Assembly: GCF_021390475.1 (NCBI RefSeq)
Contig: NZ_JAJUWS010000031.1
Coordinates: forward strand, 1-64,000
Source: Streptomyces sp. ST2-7A
Lineage (GTDB): Bacteria; Actinomycetota; Actinomycetes; Streptomycetales; Streptomycetaceae
Reading direction: 5' to 3'
Length of the DNA: 64,000 bases
How positions within the stretch are numbered: position 1 is the stretch's first letter; each line of letters begins with the position of its first letter. This document shows, one piece after another, positions 58,391 through 64,000 of the stretch. Position numbers and translations under genes: made by a program. The notes under the pieces were generated by a model. It saw only the letters and a list, made by a program, of their open reading frames with translations, did no database searches and was not told the DNA's origin.

Positions 58391-58504
58391 TCGCCGGAGG
58401 AGTGGCGCGAGGGACACCGCCGCTTCTGGGCCCGCGAGGGCACGCCGGTGGACGACGGGACCGAGGTGGTCTGCCTCTCCTTCAGGGTGGCCGGAGCGGG
58501 CTGA
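58391..58504 (+). pseudogene. C-terminal remnant of an ASCH-domain protein
   Basis: A 37-residue frame reading SPEEWREGHRRFWAREG, then DDGTEVVCLSFRV, before a stop. This is the characteristic C-terminus of YhfF-like ASCH-domain proteins (EWR..H..FW, then VVC.RF). No upstream frame supplies the rest of the domain, so it looks like the surviving end of a deleted gene. Confidence 0.5.
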
Positions 58505-58551
58505 GAGCCGGACTCCACCCGTCTCCCCGGTCCCCGGGGAAGGAACCCCAC

Positions 58552-59100
58552 TCAGTCCGAGGGCGGGGCCGGGAACCACACGCCGAACCACTGTTCGGCG
58601 CCGTACTCCTCGTACCGTTCCACCTCGGTGAACCCCAGCTTCGCCGCCAGGCGCAGGGCGCGTTCGTTGGCGGTTCGGGTGCAGAGCACCACCGGCTCGC
58701 CGGGGAACGCGCCGCCGAACCAGCCGAGTGCCGCCGCGCACGCCTCGGCGGCGTACCCGTTGTCCCACGCCTTCGGCAGGAACAGGTAACCGAGTTCGGC
58801 TTCCCCGCCCTCCGGCCGGACACGACGCGGACTTTCCGGGGCACGCCGATCGAGCGTGGTCGTCCCGATCATCGCCCCGTCGAGTTCGACCACGAAAAGA
58901 CCGGGGCGCCGTCCGGGCACCTCGGGCATCGCACGTTCGAGTTCGTCACGTGGGCGGGCGCCACCGATGTGGGTGCCCACCTCCGGCGAGGAGAACAGTT
59001 CGACGAACGCCGGGCGATCCCGGGCCTCGGACTCGCGGAGCACGAGTCGTTCGGTCCCGATCGGGCCGGGCGGCCAGGCGACGGAAATTGGTTCGGTCAT
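58552..59100 (-). CDS. GNAT-family N-acetyltransferase (RimJ/RimL type)
   Basis: A 182-residue acetyltransferase: GTERLVLRESEARDRPAFVEL at the N-terminus (shown in part: ERLVLRESEARDRPAF), ELGYLFLPKAWDNGYAAEAC as the acetyl-CoA loop region, CTRTANERALRLAAKLGFTEV, and a C-terminal Trp-rich strand. The RimJ/RimL branch acetylates ribosomal protein or small-molecule amines; the substrate is unknown. A weak AGG lies 9 bp before the ATG. It is divergent from the maleylpyruvate isomerase-like gene. Confidence 0.88.
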   Translation of the reverse strand: MTEPISVAWPPGPIGTERLVLRESEARDRPAFVELFSSPEVGTHIGGARPRDELERAMPEVPGRRPGLFVVELDGAMIGTTTLDRRAPESPRRVRPEGGEAELGYLFLPKAWDNGYAAEACAAALGWFGGAFPGEPVVLCTRTANERALRLAAKLGFTEVERYEEYGAEQWFGVWFPAPPSD

Positions 59101-59269
59101 GAGGAGCAACCTATGGCTCCCGCACGGGAGTTGTTCGAAGCGGAGGGTTCGGTGCGCGGGAAACCGGCCACGGGCGCATCCGCCGCGCGCCGGGTCTCCC
59201 CGGCGCGGCCCGAACACCGGCGGGAGAACCGGGAGCCGGTTGTCCGACCCTCCCGGTAGTGTCCCGATC

Positions 59270-59893
59270 ATGCGTGGTGACGATGTTCGCGGGGCCTTGG
59301 AGGACGCGGAGACCTTCCTCCGCCGGCACACCGACCGGGAGTGGTCGGAACTGCCGGTGCCGGGGTTGGACTTCACCGTGGCCTCGGTGATCCGGCACGT
59401 CACCGATGTCCTGCTGTGGTACGCGCTCGACCTCGCCGGCGGCCCTGGGGACGACATCGCCTTCGACAACTCAGTGCGCGCCGACGCCACCCCGCCGGCC
59501 CTGGTGGCGAGCCTCGGCGCGGCGGGCCGGGTGTGCGCGGCGATCATCGACGCCGCCGGGCCGGAGGCGCGTGGCTTCCACCCTTCCGGCACCGCCGACC
59601 CCTCCGGCTTCGCCGCCATGGCCTGCGACGAGATCCTCGTGCACACCCGCGACGCCGCAGCCGGCCTGGGTGAGGGAAGCGGTGAAGGGATCGGCTTCAC
59701 CATCGCCCCCGACCTGGCCCGTGCGGTGACGGCGCGACTCTTCCCCTGGCACGAGCCGACCGTCGACCCGGTGGAGGGGCTGCTGTGGGCCAACGGCCGG
59801 ATCGACCTGCCCGGTCGGCTCCGCCAGGAGAAGTGGCGCTGGCGCTGCGCGCCCCTGGCCGAGTGGGACGGCACGGCCCCCGGCGCCCGGTGA
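59270..59893 (+). CDS. Maleylpyruvate isomerase-fold (DinB-like) protein
   Basis: A 207-residue protein with a DinB-like N-terminal bundle: FTVASVIRHVTDVLLWYALDLAGG contains the first metal histidine (part: SVIRHVTDVLLWYALDLAG), and ACDEILVHTRDAAAGLG the second. The C-terminal domain (ARLFPWHEPTVDPVEGLLWANGRI, shown in part as FPWHEPTVDPVEGLLW) is typical of the TIGR03083-like actinobacterial family, often mycothiol-dependent. No ribosome site precedes the ATG; leaderless translation is likely. Substrate unknown. Confidence 0.8.
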   Translation: MRGDDVRGALEDAETFLRRHTDREWSELPVPGLDFTVASVIRHVTDVLLWYALDLAGGPGDDIAFDNSVRADATPPALVASLGAAGRVCAAIIDAAGPEARGFHPSGTADPSGFAAMACDEILVHTRDAAAGLGEGSGEGIGFTIAPDLARAVTARLFPWHEPTVDPVEGLLWANGRIDLPGRLRQEKWRWRCAPLAEWDGTAPGAR

Positions 59894-59954
59894 CCGGCGC
59901 CGACTCCGGCAGGGCTCGCACGTCGCGGTCGAATCGGTGGAAGGGAACGACGGG

Positions 59955-60476
59955 ATGAGGGACGGGATGCCGGGTCCGGCGCTGCGCCCGGGTCGGCCCG
60001 ATGACGCGCCGACGCTCACCGCTCTCGCTCTGCGCTCCAAGGCGCACTGGGGCTACGACGAGACGTTCATCGCCGCCTGTCGCGAGGAGTTGACCCTCCG
60101 GCCGGCGGAGGTCGCGCCGCGCCGAACGGTCGTCGCGGAACGGGACGGCGCCCCGCTGGGCTTCTCCACCCTGGAGGGCGAGCCGCCGGGGGACGCCGAA
60201 CTCGGCCTGTTCCTCGTCGAGCCCGCCGCCATGGGCCGGGGCGTCGGCCGGGCCCTGTTCACCCGTCTCCTCGCCGATGCCCGGGCCATCGGTTTCGGCC
60301 GGATCGTCTTCGACGCCGACCCGCACGCCGAGCCCTTCTACCGGGCCATGGGAGCGGTGCCCATCGGTGAGTCCCCCTCCGGCTCCCTCCCCGGCCGCGT
60401 ACTCCCCCGCATGACGATCCCCGTTCCGCCCCGGAGCGACTCCGCCCGCGCGGTGGGGGAGCGGCCCGCCGGGTGA
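59955..60476 (+). CDS. GNAT-family N-acetyltransferase
   Basis: A 173-residue acetyltransferase: LRPGRPDDAPTLTALALRSKAHWGY (shown in part: LTALALRSKAHWGY), GLFLVEPAAMGRGVGRALFTRL with the Q/R-x-x-G-x-G/A acetyl-CoA loop, and DADPHAEPFYRAMGAVPIGE. This head is common among small GNATs with a HWGY motif. The ATG at 59955 has AGGGAA 7 bp upstream; an in-frame GTG at 59937 is earlier. It follows the previous gene by 61 bp. Substrate unknown. Confidence 0.88.
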   Translation: MRDGMPGPALRPGRPDDAPTLTALALRSKAHWGYDETFIAACREELTLRPAEVAPRRTVVAERDGAPLGFSTLEGEPPGDAELGLFLVEPAAMGRGVGRALFTRLLADARAIGFGRIVFDADPHAEPFYRAMGAVPIGESPSGSLPGRVLPRMTIPVPPRSDSARAVGERPAG

Positions 60477-60479
60477 CCG

Positions 60480-60653
60480 CCCGGCCGGGGCGGCCTCGGC
60501 ATCCCCGTCGGGGCGCAGGACCGGACCGGGCGAGCCGTTCCAGAAGTAGGTGGAGCGCACCTTCCCGTACTCGTGATCGCCCGGTTCGACGGCGCGACCG
60601 ACCAGCGGTTCGGGCAGGGAGTCGTAGCCGATGCCGGGGGCGCGCTTGGCGAG
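60480..60653 (-). pseudogene. N-terminal remnant of an FAD-binding oxidoreductase
   Basis: On the minus strand about 58 residues read LAKRAPGIGYDSLPEPLVGR, then PGDHEYGKVRSTYFWNGSPG, PVLRPDGDAEAAPAG. This resembles the start of a berberine-bridge/GlcD-like FAD oxidoreductase (a GD.EY...R..(F)W.GSP..VLRP pattern). It has no FAD-binding continuation: the frame runs into the antisense of the GNAT gene. Probably a truncated gene fossil. Confidence 0.4.
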
Positions 60654-60754
60654 AGCGGCGGTCGGACGGACATGGAAGCCGCGCCGATCACGCGCGACCG
60701 CTTTTCCGGTTTTCCGCCCGCCGAAGGGGGCGGCCCCTCCCGGCAACCCCGCCC

Positions 60755-61276
60755 CTACCGGGAGGCGGCGCGCAGCAGGCGGAGCTGCCCGATCTCGGCG
60801 ACGTTCTTCATCAACTCGGAGTTCACCCACCCCACCGTGTCGAGCACGGTGAACCCGGAACCCTCCGGCCACGGAAAGGGGGCCTCGGCGTCGAGGTCGG
60901 TCCCGTCGAGGTCGTCCAGGACCGCCGACCACTCCGCGCACAGCCCGCGCAGCCACTCCACCGCAGCCTCGTCCCCGGGCCAGGTGATCTCCTCGCGCGC
61001 CCGGGGCGGGCGCCCCCGCAGGTGGTCGACGGTCACACCCCACCACCACCCGATGTGCCACCCCAGCCAGGCGATGGTCGGGACCGGCACCGGATCGGGC
61101 TCGGTGTCCGACCAATCCGGAGCCCATGTCCCGTCGGCGGATCGGCGCACCGTCCAACACAGGGGAGCCGGCTCCCAGCGCAGATCGCCGGGCTCCAGAC
61201 GCTCCAAGTGGTACTCGAACAGCGCGTGGATCAGCTCGTACTGCCGACGGAGGGGATCGATCCGGGATGCGTTCAC
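60755..61276 (-). CDS. DinB-superfamily protein (second)
   Basis: A 173-residue DinB-like four-helix bundle: PLRRQYELIHALFEYHLERL (part: YELIHALFEYHLERL), PTIAWLGWHIGWWWGVTVDHL with one metal histidine, and a C-terminal WVNSELMKNVAEIGQLRLLR. The final metal-ligand histidines seen in the first DinB gene are replaced here (ELMKNVAEIGQLR), so metal binding may be lost. The GTG start at 61276 follows a weak GGTGG. Function unknown. Confidence 0.78.
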   Translation of the reverse strand: MNASRIDPLRRQYELIHALFEYHLERLEPGDLRWEPAPLCWTVRRSADGTWAPDWSDTEPDPVPVPTIAWLGWHIGWWWGVTVDHLRGRPPRAREEITWPGDEAAVEWLRGLCAEWSAVLDDLDGTDLDAEAPFPWPEGSGFTVLDTVGWVNSELMKNVAEIGQLRLLRAASR

Positions 61277-61425
61277 CGGGCCACCCTGCCACCGGTGCCG
61301 GACGGTCGGGAACCGGATATCCGCTCGACCCCCGGACACCGGCGGGTCACGATGCCGTGACCGGAACACGACGGGACCGTCGTGGCGCGCCCCCGACCCG
61401 GGGGCGTAGGGCAGAATCGACCTCG

Positions 61426-62688
61426 ATGAGTACGTATCGGGAGCGGGTGCCGCGCGGGACCGCGCGGGCGGCGGTGCTGCGCACCATCGCCGGCCGGGAA
61501 CGGCGCTCCCACCTGTCCGCGCCCCGGGTCCCCACCGTCGGGATCGACATCGGCGGCACCAAGGTCATGGCCGGGGTGGTGGACCCCGACGGCACCATCG
61601 TGGAGCGCCTGCGTACCGAGACCCCCGACAAGTCCAAGAGCCCCAAGGTCGTCGAGGACGTCATCACCGAGCTGGTGCTCGACCTCTCCGACCGGCACGA
61701 CGTGCACGCCGTCGGCATCGGTGCCGCCGGTTGGGTGGACGCCGACCGCTCCCGGGTGCTCTTCGCCCCCCACCTCGCCTGGCGCAACGAGCCGCTGCGC
61801 GAGGCGCTGGCCGCCCGCCTGGTGGTGCCGGTGCTGGTGGACAACGACGCCAACGCCGCCGCCTGGGGCGAGTGGCGCTTCGGCGCCGGGCGCGGCGAGG
61901 AGCACCTGGTGATGATCACCCTGGGTACCGGCATCGGCGGCGCCATTCTGGAGGACGGCAGCGTCAAGCGCGGGCGGTACGGGGTGGCGGGGGAGTTCGG
62001 CCACATGCAGGTCGTCCCCGGCGGCCACCGCTGCCCCTGCGGCAACCGGGGTTGCTGGGAGCAGTACAGCTCCGGCAACGCCCTGGTGCGGGAGGCCCGT
62101 GAGCTGGCCGCCGCCGACTCGCCCGTCGCGCAACGGATCCTGGAGGTCGTCGAGGGCCGCATCGAGGACATCACCGGCCCGATGGTCACCGCCCTGGCCC
62201 GCGAGGGCGACCCGATGTGCGTGGAACTGCTCGAGGAGATGGGCCGGTGGTTGGGCGTGGGCCTGGCCAATCTGGCCGCCGCCCTCGACCCCTCCTGCTT
62301 CGTGATCGGGGGCGGCGTCAGCGAGGCCGACGATCTGCTGATCCACCCGGCCCGTGAGGCGTACCGCAGACAGCTGACCGGGCGCGGCTACCGCCCCGAG
62401 GCGCGCATCGTCCGGGCCGAACTGGGCGCCGACGCCGGCATGGTCGGCGCCGCCGACATGGCCCGCCTGGTGGCACGCCGCTTCGTGCGGGCCAACCGCC
62501 GGCGCGCCGAGCGGGTCCACCGCGCCGGTTGGATCACTTCCGCCCCGACGCCGGCCGGTGGCGCGCCCCGGGAGGACACCCCGGCACGGGGGAACGATCG
62601 GGCATCGGGGAGCGGCACGGCCCCGGGGTCCCGACCGGGGCCGGGCGCGTCGGGTGGTGCCGGGGCCGGGCGGGGGGACCGGCGATGA
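61426..62688 (+). CDS. ROK-family sugar kinase (glucokinase-like)
   Basis: A 420-residue ROK kinase. The ATP-binding GIDIGGTKVMAGVV is preceded by a 38-residue basic extension (YRERVPRGTARAAVL). Catalytic Asp is in VDNDANAAAWGEW; LGTGIGGAI binds phosphate; the zinc site is CPCGNRGCWE (about 203-212). The C-terminal 50 residues are low-complexity Gly/Pro/Ser. It lacks an N-terminal winged helix, so it is a kinase rather than a NagC-type repressor. Its stop overlaps the start of the next membrane protein gene. No clear ribosome site. Confidence 0.88.
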   Translation: MSTYRERVPRGTARAAVLRTIAGRERRSHLSAPRVPTVGIDIGGTKVMAGVVDPDGTIVERLRTETPDKSKSPKVVEDVITELVLDLSDRHDVHAVGIGAAGWVDADRSRVLFAPHLAWRNEPLREALAARLVVPVLVDNDANAAAWGEWRFGAGRGEEHLVMITLGTGIGGAILEDGSVKRGRYGVAGEFGHMQVVPGGHRCPCGNRGCWEQYSSGNALVREARELAAADSPVAQRILEVVEGRIEDITGPMVTALAREGDPMCVELLEEMGRWLGVGLANLAAALDPSCFVIGGGVSEADDLLIHPAREAYRRQLTGRGYRPEARIVRAELGADAGMVGAADMARLVARRFVRANRRRAERVHRAGWITSAPTPAGGAPREDTPARGNDRASGSGTAPGSRPGPGASGGAGAGRGDRR

Positions 62689-63311
62689 GCGGACCGATGG
62701 GCGGGCCCATGGGCGAGGGTCCCACCGGCGGCCTGAGCGGGGCCACCGCCTCGCGCGAACAGCGCGTTCCCGAGTACATCCCGCCGCATCCCCCGCACAT
62801 ACCGCGCCGGCGGTGGGTGGTGGCGATCGTGGTGGTACTGCTCATCGCCATCCCGACCGGTTATCTCGTCCTGTCGGGATCGCAGAGTCGGGACAGCGGC
62901 CAGGACAAGCAGCGGGCGGCCTCCGCCCGGACGCTGATCTACGAGTGGCCCAGTCGGGTACAGCGTCGCATCTACGACGTGCCGATACCGGACGGTTCCA
63001 CCTACGTGGGCCACTACGAGACCAACAGCTGGGAGCGCAGCACCCTCTACGTGCAGTTCCGCACCTCCCCCGAGCAGTTGGCCGCCTTCCTGGAGGAGCT
63101 GGGGACCAGCCGGGCCGGGCTCAGCGAGGGGACGGTCACCATCCCCCCCGAACACGCGGACGTGGTGGGATGGGATTTCACCGACCCCTCGCGCTCCCGG
63201 GCGGGGGTGACCGTGCAGCAGTCGCCCGCCGAGCCGGAGGTGGCGATCACGGTGGACGTCACCAAGCCGGAACGGCCCCGGGTGTACGTGGTCTCCACCT
63301 CCGCGCCCTGA
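62685..63311 (+). CDS. Membrane-anchored protein of unknown function
   Basis: A 208-residue protein with a 40-residue Pro/Gly cytoplasmic lead, one membrane helix (RRRWVVAIVVVLLIAIPTGYLVL, part: VVAIVVVLLIAIPTGYLVL) and an extracellular domain of mixed strands (YVGHYETNSWERSTLYVQFR, EPEVAITVDVTKPERPRVYV). I do not recognise the domain. The ATG overlaps the ROK kinase stop, so the two are co-translated, suggesting an envelope partner to the kinase gene, though no known pathway links them. Confidence 0.75.
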   Translation: MSGPMGGPMGEGPTGGLSGATASREQRVPEYIPPHPPHIPRRRWVVAIVVVLLIAIPTGYLVLSGSQSRDSGQDKQRAASARTLIYEWPSRVQRRIYDVPIPDGSTYVGHYETNSWERSTLYVQFRTSPEQLAAFLEELGTSRAGLSEGTVTIPPEHADVVGWDFTDPSRSRAGVTVQQSPAEPEVAITVDVTKPERPRVYVVSTSAP

Positions 63312-63333
63312 GGCGCCCGCCCGTTTCCCCACC

Positions 63334-63376
63334 GCGCGCCGCCGGTCACCACCCCGGTCACCATCCGGCGGCGCGC
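63334..63376. terminator. Bidirectional hairpin between convergent genes
   Basis: GCGCGCCGCCGG (63334-63345) pairs perfectly with CCGGCGGCGCGC (63365-63376), 12-bp arms and a 19-nt loop. The right arm lies inside the last codons of the leftward P-loop gene. Confidence 0.7.
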
Positions 63377-63954
63377 AGTACCTCCCGGGCGATGTCGATC
63401 GGCTCACGACCGTCCGTCCGGATCCGGACCGTCCCCGTCGGGGCCTCCGCCGCCAGCCGTTCCGCCGCCCGCAGGCTCCGTTCCAGGTGCGGGGCGAGGC
63501 CCGAACCGCTCTCCCGGCGTCCCAGCCGCTCGCGCAGCACGGCGGGTTCGGCGGTCAACAGGACCCGGGCGACGGTGAGCGGCCCGCCCGGCCCCATGGC
63601 CCGCCGGAACATCGGCTCCTCCAGCACACTCACGGTGTTGGTGTAGACGAGGCGGTGGTGGCCGAGGGCGGCGTGGTTCGCCCACACGGCGGCGAGGTTC
63701 CGCTCGGTGATCGCCGAGCGGTCCGGGTCGTCGGGTGGGGCGGGATGGAGGTGCCCGAGGAAGTCGCACTCGATCAGGCTGTGCGCGGTGTCGCGGCGCC
63801 GCAGCAACTCGGACACCTCGACCGCCACGGTCGACTTCCCCACGCCGGAGGGGCCGCCGATCAGCAGCAGGGAGCGCGGGGGTGCGCCGGGGTCCTCCCG
63901 GGCGCCCGGCCTGCGGGCGGGCGCGGGGACGCGGGGAGCCGATTCGGTGGTCAC
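63358..63954 (-). CDS. P-loop ATP-binding kinase-like protein
   Basis: A 198-residue single-domain P-loop protein: Walker A GGPSGVGKSTVAVEVSELL, then HSLIECDFLGHLHP, a lid-like RERLGRRESGSGLAPHLERS, and a C-terminal TVRIRTDGREPIDIAREVL. Closest in pattern to gluconate/nucleoside-type small kinases or AAA_33-like proteins; the substrate is not clear. GTG 63954 has only a weak ribosome site; the frame is open to 63993. It faces the membrane protein gene. Confidence 0.75.
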   Translation of the reverse strand: MTTESAPRVPAPARRPGAREDPGAPPRSLLLIGGPSGVGKSTVAVEVSELLRRRDTAHSLIECDFLGHLHPAPPDDPDRSAITERNLAAVWANHAALGHHRLVYTNTVSVLEEPMFRRAMGPGGPLTVARVLLTAEPAVLRERLGRRESGSGLAPHLERSLRAAERLAAEAPTGTVRIRTDGREPIDIAREVLRAAGW

Positions 63955-64000
63955 GTTCCGTGAGTATTCCGCTTGGCCAGGGGTACCCGCCACGGATTTT

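Noticed and set aside
58171..58551. A 126-codon minus-strand frame with a locally protein-like middle
   Set aside because: It overlaps the better-supported ASCH remnant on the other strand and has no credible start or recognised family.

Overview
The window is about 70% G+C DNA with many GTG starts, 4-bp GTGA/ATGA stop-start overlaps, paired regulators and dense biosynthetic and catabolic genes. The gene content (AllR-type ureide control, chromosomal DUF2637 protein, DUF5955, ROK kinase, SdpI- and DinB-type small proteins) points to a streptomycete or close relative. This is inference from gene content; no rRNA, tRNA, insertion sequence or CRISPR array was seen.

Layout. (1) 1-13.6 kb is the right end of a non-ribosomal peptide cluster: the A-T tail of one NRPS, a C-A-T-C-A-T-TE terminating NRPS whose first A domain carries a threonine code, a translationally coupled P450, an MFS exporter, and a convergent LAL-type LuxR regulator. 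(2) 13.6-18.8 kb is a compact class II lanthipeptide-like operon: a LanM synthetase with an apparently intact dehydratase half but a cyclase half that has lost two of three zinc ligands, a candidate 73-residue precursor with one cysteine, a strong terminator, and two divergently transcribed, coupled orphan NarL-type regulators. (3) 19-24.5 kb holds an SdpI-like membrane protein coupled to a histidine-phosphatase-like protein, a DUF2637 membrane protein, a FhuF-like [2Fe-2S] protein with an iron box in front, a GntR regulator and a TPR protein. (4) 25-50.3 kb is dominated by purine catabolism: PucR regulator, three-subunit xanthine dehydrogenase and XdhC; thiamine-binding protein, HTH regulator, OHCU decarboxylase, HIU hydrolase, uricase and 8-oxoguanine/guanine-type deaminase; then malate synthase, a MocA-like cytidylyltransferase, an IclR/AllR regulator, allantoinase and allantoicase. 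A rhodanese/Lrp pair and several small conserved genes lie between. (5) 50.3-64 kb is mixed: a second P450, a divergent EPSP synthase, a membrane-anchored serine beta-lactamase-like protein, a NarL two-component pair, small acetyltransferase/DinB/maleylpyruvate-isomerase-fold genes, three decayed gene remnants, a ROK sugar kinase with a coupled membrane protein, and a P-loop kinase.

How they work together. The ureide genes can be read as one route: guanine -> xanthine -> urate -> 5-hydroxyisourate -> OHCU -> allantoin -> allantoate -> ureidoglycolate/glyoxylate -> malate. A palindrome TTCAACA-N3-TGTTGA occurs upstream of three separate units of this route (OHCU/HIU/uricase, malate synthase, allantoinase/allantoicase), implying a shared repressor, most simply the IclR protein encoded between them. 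The most unusual element is the lanthipeptide-like operon, which may make a dehydrated peptide without canonical LanC-catalysed lanthionine rings.
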